From the NCBI GenBank assembly GCA_947631715.1, contig CANRMK010000047.1:1-10493 (forward strand): DNA of 10,493 nucleotides, written 5' to 3'. Shown piece by piece: positions 1-6,838 of this stretch. Position 1 is the stretch's first letter. Every line of letters starts with the position of its first letter. The notes beneath the pieces are model-generated. The model ran no database searches. It saw only the letters and a program-made list of their open reading frames with translations, and was not told where the DNA came from. This DNA is from an uncultured Acetatifactor sp. GTDB taxonomy: Bacteria > Bacillota > Clostridia > Lachnospirales > Lachnospiraceae. Position numbers and translations under genes: made by a program.

Positions 1-1
1 C

Positions 2-247
2 GCTAAGGTAATGGAAAAGTCGATTCTTTTTTATGTGAAAGATCATGGTCCCGGAATAGCCAATGAAGAAAAAGGAAAGGTATTTCAGCGGTTTTATACT
101 GGGAATCAATCAAGAACAGATAAAAACCATTATGGATTGGGTCTAAGTATAGCGTTGGAAATCGTAAAGCTTCATCGTGGGACGATTATAGTGAAAGATA
201 CACCAGGAGGAGGCTGTACAGTTGAAGTACAGATACCGATTAAATAA
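2..247 (+). CDS. Sensor histidine kinase, C-terminal fragment (5' end outside window)
   Basis: This is the last 81 residues of a two-component sensor kinase; the reading frame is open to the left edge, so the ATG at 11 is internal. Visible are the HATPase_c ATP-binding boxes in order: the G1 box DHGPGI, the F-box region FQRFYTG and the G2 box GLGLSIA, followed by the closing strand GGGCTVEVQIPI. The phosphoacceptor His, any sensor domain and the membrane segments would lie upstream. The spacing and the RFYTG...YGLGLSIA style fit membrane-bound OmpR-partner kinases of Firmicutes. The gene is AT-rich compared with the neighbouring block. It ends at TAA 245-247, and a hairpin at 368-408 could end its transcript. 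Its cognate regulator should lie upstream of the window; the regulator at the right end belongs to a separate start site. Confidence 0.9.
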   Translation, partial: AKVMEKSILFYVKDHGPGIANEEKGKVFQRFYTGNQSRTDKNHYGLGLSIALEIVKLHRGTIIVKDTPGGGCTVEVQIPIK

Positions 248-367
248 AGAAATCACAAATTGGCTTGTTGGTAACATATCCCCTGACCCCTGAGATCGCC
301 ACCTGCGGCAGCGACTGCGCGTCCTTTGGATACTGAAAGTTCTGATTGGATATCCGGAGCAAATGAA
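248..367. other. Short intergenic stretch with a GC-rich island, no gene recognised
   Basis: Between the kinase stop and the terminator hairpin, AT-rich DNA changes abruptly to a GC-rich island at about 283-350 and then back to AT-rich. The minus strand has an open frame of about 55 codons across this stretch (down to TAA next to position 245), with a protein-like tail reading LPQVAISGVRGYV. It has no start codon with a ribosome binding site and runs through the hairpin at 368-408. It may be a remnant of a degraded gene, but I cannot assign it. Confidence 0.3.
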
Positions 368-408
368 AAAACGCTATGTAATCGGATGAACCTTTTACAT
401 AGTGTTTT
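368..408. terminator. Likely bidirectional intrinsic terminator between the kinase and the four-HTH gene
   Basis: Fourteen-base arms AAAACGCTATGTAA (368-381) and TTACATAGTGTTTT (395-408) pair throughout except for one G:U-type position, around a 13-nt loop. On the minus strand the arm runs into TTTTTT; on the plus strand the stem ends in TTTT, then CA, then TTTTT. It sits between two converging genes, the kinase (ends 247, +) and the HTH-repeat gene (ends 473, -), so it can serve both. Confidence 0.75.
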
Positions 409-472
409 CAATTTTTCCGTTTACTTGACACAAGTCCTATTTTTGTGAATGTTTCCTTATGGCTCACGCGCT

Positions 473-1411
473 CTATCGGAAAATGTCCTCATTCTCGCGC
501 AGGCCCGCTATCCACTCGTCGAGCTTTGGAAATGGCAAAGGATACGCCTGACGTCGAAACTCCCTGTAGCAGGATTCTAAGATTTTCCACTGCTCCTCAG
601 TGCTTGTGGGAACGTCGCCGCTCAGATACCGGACGATGGTCTCCTCGGGGCGCCGGGAGAGCTTTGCAAAGCTTTCCGGCGTCATGTCCGGAATGCCGGA
701 CAAAAGACTGCTCAACAGCCGGCCGAATGCGTCTGCCGGCAGATGCCGATACCCTTTCCAGACCGATTTTTCCTCCAGGAAACGCGGAATCTCCTCCATC
801 TGAACAAAGGAGATATGCGTCTCCTCCCCCCGCTTCCACCGTTCCACAAGGTCTGGCGGCACCGAAAGCCGCTTTGCGAACTCTTTCGGACCGATGGCAA
901 GCTCCTTGAGTGCGGCGCTCAGCTTCTCTCCGTATCTCATGGCATACTTTTTCTCTTTTATCCTCTCCTCATGAAGATGGTCCATCTCGCAGCGAATGAT
1001 GTACTGATCCCAGGCGCTTAGGTGGACCGTGCCGTTGATGCACATGCTGAGCATTCTCTGATCCATTTTTTTGCGGGTGGGAGCGTGGATCTCGATCCAT
1101 TCCGACAGCTCCGCCTGAGAAATGCCGTACGCCTCCATGGTCTTTCGCATCACGGATGCAAACTGCTCCGGGGACATATGCTCACATATAAAGTGCGCCT
1201 GACCGTGCAGGTAATGTTCGATCTTCTCCTGCACCTTGGCCGGGGGCAGAGATTGATTCTCGCCGTTTAAATACCGGCTTACGGTCTTCTGGCTTTTTCC
1301 GATGGCCACCGCCAGTTTCTCCTGGGAGATGCACAGCTCCTCCATTCGGGCGGCCAGCCTCTCCCCGTATTCTATGATGGCGGCCCGTTCCGCCTCCGTG
1401 GGTCTCTTCAT
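473..1411 (-). CDS. Protein with four tandem XRE/Cro-like helix-turn-helix repeats
   Basis: A 312-residue soluble protein with no membrane segment or signal peptide. Residues 14-68 form a recognisable Cro/CI-type HTH: YGERLAARMEEL, then the first helix of the motif around SQEKLAVAIG, then the recognition helix around KTVSRYLNGE. Similar units recur at about 83-130 (MEAYGISQAELSEW), 159-214 (YGEKLSAALKEL, then EFAKRL and VERWKRGEE) and 228-285 (FGRLLSSLL, then ESFAKL and IVRYLSGD). The first, third and fourth align well over about 40 residues; the second is more diverged and holds an insertion. The start at 1411 is preferred because GGAGG lies 5 nt upstream; an in-frame ATG at 1423 and a longer extension to 1504 lack well-placed ribosome binding sites. 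The gene lies downstream of the phosphofructokinase terminator with no clear promoter of its own. DNA binding is inferred from the first repeat; the target and role are unknown. Confidence 0.75.
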   Translation of the reverse strand: MKRPTEAERAAIIEYGERLAARMEELCISQEKLAVAIGKSQKTVSRYLNGENQSLPPAKVQEKIEHYLHGQAHFICEHMSPEQFASVMRKTMEAYGISQAELSEWIEIHAPTRKKMDQRMLSMCINGTVHLSAWDQYIIRCEMDHLHEERIKEKKYAMRYGEKLSAALKELAIGPKEFAKRLSVPPDLVERWKRGEETHISFVQMEEIPRFLEEKSVWKGYRHLPADAFGRLLSSLLSGIPDMTPESFAKLSRRPEETIVRYLSGDVPTSTEEQWKILESCYREFRRQAYPLPFPKLDEWIAGLRENEDIFR

Positions 1412-1480
1412 TCCATCCTCCATGATCCCGCTCTTCGGATCCTCCCGCTTTTTGCAGGAACCAAACCCGGATAATTGAGC

Positions 1481-1501
1481 AGGGCGGATCCTCTCCGCCC
1501 T
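1481..1501 (-). other. Perfect 8-bp hairpin in the leader of the four-HTH gene
   Basis: AGGGCGGA (1481-1488) and TCCGCCCT (1494-1501) are exact complements around a 5-nt loop. On the minus strand the hairpin follows the phosphofructokinase terminator by about a dozen bases and precedes the HTH-repeat gene by about 70. No U-tract follows it, so it is not a simple terminator. It could be an extra structural element of the leader or an operator-like site. Confidence 0.4.
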
Positions 1502-1513
1502 CATACAACAAAA

Positions 1514-1540
1514 GAGAGACGGTTTTTTCCGCCGTCTCTC
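1514..1540 (-). terminator. Intrinsic terminator of the phosphofructokinase gene
   Basis: On the minus strand GAGAGACGG (1540-1532) pairs perfectly with CCGTCTCTC (1522-1514) around a 9-nt loop and is followed by TTTTGTTG. It starts 13 bases after the stop codon at 1554-1556. Confidence 0.88.
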
Positions 1541-1553
1541 CCACAGTCGCTTT

Positions 1554-2804
1554 TTATTTTCTGACGTTCTTTTTCAGAACCAGATGCTGAGGCAGCCCGT
1601 TCACCATGTAAGGGTGGTAGGAGCCCTGGATCAGGGGCTTTGCATATGCGATAAATTCGTCCGTCACATAGTTGCCCTCTCTGTTCACCCACTCCCTGGG
1701 AACGACTTTCTCGTTGTTGGCAATGCGGTGCACATCATAGATGCCCGCCACGCTGATATAAGGATCGTCGGACTTTCTGTCGATGACCACCATCATGCCG
1801 GTGTCGCCCTCGTCAGCCGCCTTGACAGCTGCTCCACCTACCATGAAAGCCTCCTGGATATCGGTGCGGGAAGCCATGTGGGAAGCGCATCTCTGCAGAG
1901 TGGAGAACTCCACGCCTCTGGTCTTGCAGCCGATCTTCTGTCCCAGGAAGCCAGCCAGATAAGAAGCGGTTCCCTGAAGCTGCTTATGGCCGAACGCATC
2001 CACATAATCTCCGCCGCCGGAAAGCTCGCACACATAGCGTCCGTCCGCCAGCTTGATGCCCTCGGAGACGGCCACGACTACATTTTTCTGCTTCTTCACA
2101 AGATCCTCCACCTTGCCCAGGAACTTGTCCATGTCAAAGGTGATCTCAGGCAGATAGATCAGGTCGGGCCCGTCGCACTCCTCAGTCTTTGCAAGAGCAG
2201 TGGCGCCGGTCAGCCAGCCTGCGTTGCGGCCCATGATCTCCAGAACGGTAATGTTCTCCTTATTGTAGCTCAAGCCCAGCGCATCGCGGATAATCTCCTT
2301 GGTGGAAGCGGCAATATACTTTGCTGCGCTGCCGAATCCCGGAGTGTGGTCAGTGAGGGCCAGGTCGTTGTCGATGGTCTTAGGCACGCCCAGGAATTTC
2401 TGAGTGTGGCCCTTGATGATAGCGTAATCAGCCAGCTTCTTGATGGTATCCATGGAATCGTTGCCGCCGATATAGATGAAAGCCTCGATCTGCAGCTTGT
2501 CCAGGATCCTGAAGATCTTCTCATACAGTTCGGGATTCTCATGAATCTCCGGCAGCTTGTAGCGGCAGGAGCCCAGGAACGCGGAGGGCGTTCTCTTTAA
2601 CAGTTCGATGTCCATATCGGAGTGGATCTGTGTGGAAAGATCCACGTACTGCTCGTCCAGGAGACCCTGAACGCCGTGGAGCATTCCGTATACCTTGTGG
2701 AAGCCGCGCTCCCTGGCAGTCTTGTAGACGCCTGCAAGGCTGGCATTGATCACGGCTGTGGGGCCGCCGGACTGGCCTACGATGATGTTGCGCTTTTTAG
2801 CCAT
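1554..2804 (-). CDS. 6-phosphofructokinase, PPi-type active-site residues (pyrophosphate- or ATP-dependent)
   Basis: Cytosolic glycolytic enzyme that phosphorylates fructose 6-phosphate to fructose 1,6-bisphosphate. The 416-residue protein opens with the phosphofructokinase signature GQSGGPT (10-16). It has the donor-site motif GGND (113-116), the catalytic loop PKTIDND (141-147), MGR (191-193), LPE (218-220) and EGI (248-250). ATP-dependent bacterial enzymes of the E. coli PfkA type have GGDGS and GTIDND; Asp in the fourth position of the first motif and Lys before TIDND are the classic marks of pyrophosphate use, so PPi is the likelier donor. The third position is Asn instead of the usual Asp. 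Length (about 415) exceeds the roughly 320 of classic ATP-PFK and fits the clostridial clade. Start at 2804 is supported by AAAGGAGG 8 nt upstream; an upstream in-frame ATG at 2828 is not. It has its own promoter and terminator, so it is monocistronic. Confidence 0.93.
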   Translation of the reverse strand: MAKKRNIIVGQSGGPTAVINASLAGVYKTARERGFHKVYGMLHGVQGLLDEQYVDLSTQIHSDMDIELLKRTPSAFLGSCRYKLPEIHENPELYEKIFRILDKLQIEAFIYIGGNDSMDTIKKLADYAIIKGHTQKFLGVPKTIDNDLALTDHTPGFGSAAKYIAASTKEIIRDALGLSYNKENITVLEIMGRNAGWLTGATALAKTEECDGPDLIYLPEITFDMDKFLGKVEDLVKKQKNVVVAVSEGIKLADGRYVCELSGGGDYVDAFGHKQLQGTASYLAGFLGQKIGCKTRGVEFSTLQRCASHMASRTDIQEAFMVGGAAVKAADEGDTGMMVVIDRKSDDPYISVAGIYDVHRIANNEKVVPREWVNREGNYVTDEFIAYAKPLIQGSYHPYMVNGLPQHLVLKKNVRK

Positions 2805-2819
2805 TGGAAAAACCTCCTT
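2805..2819 (-). promoter_or_regulatory. Ribosome binding site deciding the phosphofructokinase start
   Basis: AAAGGAGG on the minus strand lies 8 nt before ATG 2804 and selects the MAKKRN start over the upstream in-frame ATG at 2828, which would put this Shine-Dalgarno sequence inside the coding region. Confidence 0.85.
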
Positions 2820-2843
2820 TAAACACAAAATTATGCTAGTTTT

Positions 2844-2872
2844 ATTTTAGCAAAGACACTGCCGCCATGCAA
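2844..2872 (-). promoter_or_regulatory. Sigma-A promoter of the phosphofructokinase gene, extended -10
   Basis: On the minus strand: -35 TTGCAT (2872-2867), 17-bp spacer, -10 TAAAAT (2849-2844) with the extended-10 TGC just before it. The predicted start of transcription lies about 30 nt before the ribosome binding site. Confidence 0.75.
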
Positions 2873-2922
2873 CCGATATTTTCAATTTTTCGTCCATACT
2901 TTTTCGGCCATGCCCCGCCAAT

Positions 2923-2970
2923 AAAAAAGGACCGCCGCTTCTGCAGATCGTACCTGCATAGGCGGCAGCC
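2923..2970 (-). terminator. Intrinsic terminator of the opp operon, after oppA
   Basis: On the minus strand a GC-rich two-part stem forms: outer GCCGCC against GGCGG(T) and inner TGCAG (2958-2954) against CTGCA (2946-2942) with a 7-nt loop, followed by CCTTTTTTATT. It begins about 28 nt after the oppA stop codon. Confidence 0.85.
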
Positions 2971-2994
2971 CATTACCAAACGGATCTTTTCAGA

Positions 2995-4770
2995 TTATCT
3001 GCCGAACTGGCAGTCATTGTTTCCGGAATCGGTAGTCCACATCTCAAGCATATTGATAGGATCGCTGAAGTCCGCTACCCAGCCGTTGCGGGCAATGTCA
3101 TAGTTACCGGACTTTCTTTCGTTCAGGAATACGTTCCAGTCCTGTTGACTGATGTTCATATTGATGCCGATCTCCGCAAAATCCTGCTGAAGCGCCTCTG
3201 CCACAGCTACATTGCCTGAGCCGTCGTTGGTCAGGAACTCAAAGGAGATAGGAGTCTCCGCAGAGAGCTTGCCGTCTTCGAACTGATATCCGGCATACTC
3301 TAACAGAGAGATTGCCTCATCTACATTCTCCTGAGACCAGGAGGGATCAAAATAACCGGTGTTGTCCGCGTCAGGGAATGTGTAAGCGTCATCGTTCTCC
3401 TTGAACATACCGCCATGGCCGTCAGCCATACCGATAGGAATAAAGGAGTTCGCGGGCTTCTGTCCCGTCTGGCCGATATTCTCGCAGATATAATCCCGGT
3501 CTACCAGCAGCGCGAACGCTCTTCTCATGGCATTTGCCTGTGCGGCTGTCTTGCCGTCGAACAGAGGGCTCTTTACGTTAAAGCTTACATAGTAGGTGCC
3601 GAGCTGGTCTACAATATGGAACTCAGGATTGTCTAACAGGGACTGGATCTCATCTGTGGGAACCGAATCGATAAAGTCCAGGTTGCCTGCAGTGTATGCG
3701 GCATAGATGGCGGTATCGTCGGCGCTCAGCATGAACTTCAGAGTAGCGGTCTCCACCTCGTCTGCCTTGTGATAGTAAGGGTTCTTTTCATAGGTCATGC
3801 TCTCGTCATGAGTCCATGCGGTCAGCGTGTAAGCGCCGTTGGAGACAAAGCCTGCCTCCTGGGCCCATGCGCCGGGGTTGTTCTGCCAGTCTGCCGCGCT
3901 CTCTACCTCAGACTGCTTTACAGGGAAGTAGGCAGGGAATGCAAGCAGCTCGTTAAAGTAAGCACAGGGAGCGATCAGCTCGATGGTCAGCGACTGTCCG
4001 TCTTCTCCTGCGGTCACTTTCAGGGAACCGTCATCGTTCCTTGCGATAATGTCGAACATATAAGAATAGTCTGCAGCGGTCTCCTCTGCCACGGCGCGGT
4101 TCCATGCATATACAAAATCATTTGCGTTCAGCTCGGAGCCGTCGGACCACTTCAGATCGGGAAGCAGCGTCACGGTATAGGTCATACCGTCCTCGCTGAC
4201 CTGCTCATCTGCTGCCAGATCGGGGGTCACATTGCCGTTTGAATCATAGGTGTACAGACCGGCGAAGCTGTTCACTGCAAGGCAGGCGCCGTCCACAGTA
4301 CTGTTCAGAGCGGGGTCAAGCTTGTCCGGCTCGCTGGCAAGGTTCAGGTTCAGGGTATCTCCCTGGGTCTTGGAGAACATGAAGAACTTGTAACCGAAAG
4401 AATTGGAATAAATGTTGGAAACATAGTCCTTCTGCATATAAATGTCGTTGTAGTAGTAAAGGGGAAGAAGCGCTCCTGTCTCCATGAGCATATCCTCCGC
4501 CTGATGCATGAGCACTTCGCGCTGCTCAAAATCAGTGGTCGTCTTGATCTGGTCGATCAGGGCATCATACTCCGCCCAGTTGTGAGGATCCACTGCATCC
4601 TCCTCGCTGATCTCCGGAGCAGATCCGCTTTCCGCTGCCGATCCGCTGTCCGCTGCGGAGCTGCTTCCGTCAGCGCTGCCGGACGACTGGCTGCCTGCAT
4701 CACTGCCGCATCCGGCCAAAAGGCCCAGCGACAATACAAGCGCCATAGAAATTGCAGTCAATTTCTTCAT
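2995..4770 (-). CDS. oppA: Oligopeptide-binding lipoprotein OppA-like (SBP family 5), apparently circularly permuted
   Basis: Membrane-anchored receptor that would capture peptides outside the cell and deliver them to OppBC. The 591-residue protein starts with a lipoprotein signal peptide (lipobox LAGC, Cys21) and a Ser/Gly/Ala-rich linker to about residue 51. Residues 52-136 then carry the block normally found at the very C-terminus of the family: WAEYDALIDQIK, REVLMHQAEDMLME, LPLYYYNDIYM and GYKFFMF. The normal mature N-terminus follows at 137 (GDTLNLNLASEPDKLDPAL), then DLA, LKWSDGSELNANDFVYAW (207-223), the core RRAFALLVDRDYI (416-428), and GWVADFSDP (563-571), ending at NNDCQFGR just where the displaced block would usually continue. 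All expected parts are present once, in rotated order. Start at 4770 has GGAGG 8 nt upstream. It is the last gene of the operon, 87 nt after oppF, with a hairpin in the gap. An assembly or recombination artefact is possible. Confidence 0.9.
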   Translation of the reverse strand: MKKLTAISMALVLSLGLLAGCGSDAGSQSSGSADGSSSAADSGSAAESGSAPEISEEDAVDPHNWAEYDALIDQIKTTTDFEQREVLMHQAEDMLMETGALLPLYYYNDIYMQKDYVSNIYSNSFGYKFFMFSKTQGDTLNLNLASEPDKLDPALNSTVDGACLAVNSFAGLYTYDSNGNVTPDLAADEQVSEDGMTYTVTLLPDLKWSDGSELNANDFVYAWNRAVAEETAADYSYMFDIIARNDDGSLKVTAGEDGQSLTIELIAPCAYFNELLAFPAYFPVKQSEVESAADWQNNPGAWAQEAGFVSNGAYTLTAWTHDESMTYEKNPYYHKADEVETATLKFMLSADDTAIYAAYTAGNLDFIDSVPTDEIQSLLDNPEFHIVDQLGTYYVSFNVKSPLFDGKTAAQANAMRRAFALLVDRDYICENIGQTGQKPANSFIPIGMADGHGGMFKENDDAYTFPDADNTGYFDPSWSQENVDEAISLLEYAGYQFEDGKLSAETPISFEFLTNDGSGNVAVAEALQQDFAEIGINMNISQQDWNVFLNERKSGNYDIARNGWVADFSDPINMLEMWTTDSGNNDCQFGR

Positions 4771-4808
4771 AATAGTTTCCTCCTTCTTTGTTTCCGTTTG
4801 GCTCTATA

Positions 4809-4832
4809 ATATCAAATGTCTCCATTTGGTAT
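4809..4832 (-). other. Intercistronic hairpin between oppF and oppA
   Basis: In the 87-nt gap CAAATG and CATTTG (4813-4828) pair perfectly around a 4-nt GAGA loop (read on the minus strand), with three more outer pairs beyond one mismatch. There is no U-tract. Such hairpins commonly protect or process the receptor message in transporter operons; that role is inferred. Confidence 0.5.
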
Positions 4833-4857
4833 TACCGTTTTAAAGATTTTTTTAAGA

Positions 4858-5820
4858 TCACTGATGGATACATGCCACCTGGTGGCCGCCGCCCCTGTCC
4901 GTCAATGCGGGACATTCCTGTGCGCACTTTTCCGTCGCATAGCGGCAGCGCGTGCGGAAAGCGCAGCCTGTGGGCATGTTCATGGGGCTCGGTACATCCC
5001 CGGACAGGACGATCCTCTTGCTCTTGCTGGCAGCCACCGGGTCAGGGATAGGCACAGCGCTGAGCAGTGACTGGGTATAAGGGTGCAGAGGATTCTCATA
5101 CACCTCGTCCGCATCGCCGATCTCCACCACCCTGCCCAAGTACATGACAGCGATCCTGTTAGAGATATGGCGCACCACCAGAAGATCGTGGGCAATGAAC
5201 AGATATGCGACTCCCAGCTTTTGCTGCAGATCCTCAAACATATTGATGACCTGCGCCTGTATAGATACGTCCAAGGCGCTCACCGCCTCGTCGCAGACAA
5301 TAAATCTGGGATTGACGGCCAGGGCCCTGGCAATGCCGATGCGCTGACGCTGTCCGCCGGAAAACTCATGGGCATAGCGGGTGGCGTGTTCCGCATTCAG
5401 CCCCACCAGCTCCATTAAATTCAGGATCTTTTCCCTCCGCTCTTTCTTATCGGCATACAGCTTGTGTACGTCTAACGGCTCCCCGATGATGTCCTCCACG
5501 GTCATACGGGGATTTAAGGACGAATAGGGATCCTGAAAGACCATCTGCATATGCTTGCGGTGTTCCCGGATATTGTCGGCCGTGATCTCCTCCCCGTCAT
5601 ATTTGACAGTTCCGCCGGTGGGCTCGTACAGTCTTAAGATCGAGCGTCCCACTGTGGTCTTGCCGCATCCGGACTCTCCCACAAGTCCCAGCGTCTCCCC
5701 CGCCTTAATGCCGAAAGACACTCCGTCCACGGCCTTTAGCGGCACGGATTTGAAAAACCCCGTCTTAACGGGAAAGTACTGCTTCAGATCCTCTACTTCG
5801 ATCAGATATTCACTGCTCAT
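4858..5820 (-). CDS. oppF: Oligopeptide ABC transporter ATP-binding protein OppF
   Basis: Second ATPase of the peptide importer; it pairs with OppD on the cytoplasmic face and couples ATP hydrolysis to transport. The 320 residues show Walker A GESGCGKT (48-55), Q-loop Gln96 in FQDPYSSLNP, signature FSGGQRQR (153-160), Walker B FIVCDE (173-178), D-loop SALD (181-184) and switch His211. The C-terminal oligopeptide-transporter extension carries a Cys cluster (Cys286, 292, 299, 303) resembling the iron-sulfur-type cysteines of OppD/DppD/OppF proteins. FSGGQRQRIGIARAL and the PVKTGFF insertion before the core are typical of OppF rather than OppD. Its start overlaps the end of oppD by 11 bp, with GGAGG inside oppD 8 nt upstream, so the two are translationally coupled. 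Confidence 0.95.
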   Translation of the reverse strand: MSSEYLIEVEDLKQYFPVKTGFFKSVPLKAVDGVSFGIKAGETLGLVGESGCGKTTVGRSILRLYEPTGGTVKYDGEEITADNIREHRKHMQMVFQDPYSSLNPRMTVEDIIGEPLDVHKLYADKKERREKILNLMELVGLNAEHATRYAHEFSGGQRQRIGIARALAVNPRFIVCDEAVSALDVSIQAQVINMFEDLQQKLGVAYLFIAHDLLVVRHISNRIAVMYLGRVVEIGDADEVYENPLHPYTQSLLSAVPIPDPVAASKSKRIVLSGDVPSPMNMPTGCAFRTRCRYATEKCAQECPALTDRGGGHQVACIHQ

Positions 5821-6820
5821 TCAGCCTACCTCCTGCCTCTTCCATCTGTCTTTTATAAGTCAGCCAGCAGGAAGCATAATGTCCGTCCGGCATCTGCACC
5901 TGAGGCGGCACCTCTGTGAGACAGATCTTCATCGCCTCGTCGCACCTTGCGCAGAAAGCGCAGCCCTTCGGCAGATTTAACAGATTGATCGGCGTGCCTG
6001 CGATAGGCACCAGCCTCTCCTTGCTGCCGTCCGCCTTGGGAATGGAGCGGAGCAGACCCTTGGTATATTCATGGCCGGAGCGGTAAAAAATATCCTCCGC
6101 CGTCCCGCGCTCGCAGACGCGGCCTCCGTACATAACGATGATCTCATCACACATACTGGCAATGACGCCCAGGTCGTGCGTCACCATAATGATCGCCATT
6201 CCCATCTTTTTCTGCAGATCCTGCATCAGCTCCAGGATCTGGGCCTGAATGGTCACGTCCAGGGCCGTCGTGGGCTCATCTGCGATCAGGATATCCGGTT
6301 CGCATGCGAGAGCCATGGCGATCATCACCCGCTGCCTCATACCGCCCGAGAGCTCATGGGGATACTGCTTGATGCGCTTCTGGGGTTCATTGACGCCCAC
6401 CAGCTCCAGCATCTCTATAGCGCGCTCTTTCGCCTGGTCCTTGTCCTTGTCCGTGTGCAGCAGGATCGCTTCCATCAGCTGATTCCCGATGGTGAACACC
6501 GGGTTCAGGCTGGTCATGGGATCCTGGAAGATAATGCTGCAGCATTTTCCGCGGAAGCTCCGCATCTGCTTCTTGTCATATTTTGTGATGTCCTGTCCCT
6601 TGTACAGGATCTGTCCGGACACGATCTTTCCTGTATTGGCAAGGATCTGCATGATGGAATAGGCAGTGACGGATTTCCCTGAGCCGGATTCCCCCACGAT
6701 GCCCAAGATCTTCCCGGCGGCGAGATTGAACGTAACGCCGTTTACCGCTTTCACCTCGCCGGAATCCGTAAAGAAAGATGTATGCAGATCTTTTACCTGT
6801 AAAATGTATTCTTCGCTCAT
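5810..6820 (-). CDS. oppD: Oligopeptide ABC transporter ATP-binding protein OppD
   Basis: First ATPase of the peptide importer. The 336 residues show Walker A GESGSGKS (43-50), Q-loop Gln99 in FQDPMTSLNP, signature LSGGMRQR (157-164), Walker B ILIADE (177-182), D-loop TALD (185-188) and switch His215. The LSGGMRQRVMIAMAL form is the OppD/DppD hallmark. The C-terminal domain begins near GLLRSIP (255-261) and holds the four-cysteine cluster Cys287, 290, 293, 300, with Cys318 further on. This cluster binds a [4Fe-4S] centre in characterised relatives. It starts 18 nt after oppC with GGGAGG as ribosome binding site and overlaps oppF at its end. Confidence 0.96.
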   Translation of the reverse strand: MSEEYILQVKDLHTSFFTDSGEVKAVNGVTFNLAAGKILGIVGESGSGKSVTAYSIMQILANTGKIVSGQILYKGQDITKYDKKQMRSFRGKCCSIIFQDPMTSLNPVFTIGNQLMEAILLHTDKDKDQAKERAIEMLELVGVNEPQKRIKQYPHELSGGMRQRVMIAMALACEPDILIADEPTTALDVTIQAQILELMQDLQKKMGMAIIMVTHDLGVIASMCDEIIVMYGGRVCERGTAEDIFYRSGHEYTKGLLRSIPKADGSKERLVPIAGTPINLLNLPKGCAFCARCDEAMKICLTEVPPQVQMPDGHYASCWLTYKRQMEEAGGRLNEQ

Positions 6821-6838
6821 CTGATCCGATCCTCCCTC

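Noticed and set aside
2..247. Kinase fragment and response regulator fragment as one operon
   Set aside because: They sit at opposite ends of the window, about 10 kb apart, with terminators and many minus-strand genes between; each must belong to a different system.
423..435. Short inverted repeat ACTTG-ACA-CAAGT
   Set aside because: Only 5-bp arms, just past the end of the HTH-repeat gene and next to the larger terminator; easily due to chance.
445..909. Plus-strand open frame of 154 codons
   Set aside because: Antisense to the HTH-repeat gene, Pro/Arg/Ser-rich composition typical of a shadow frame.
1584..2600. Long open frame (338 codons) on the plus strand
   Set aside because: It lies wholly antisense to the phosphofructokinase gene, which has full family motifs; low-complexity His/Leu composition and no ribosome binding site mark it as a shadow frame.
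4801..4840. Separate promoter for oppA in the oppF-oppA gap
   Set aside because: A TATTAT -10-like sequence exists on the minus strand but there is no matching -35 at 16-18 bp and no extended -10.
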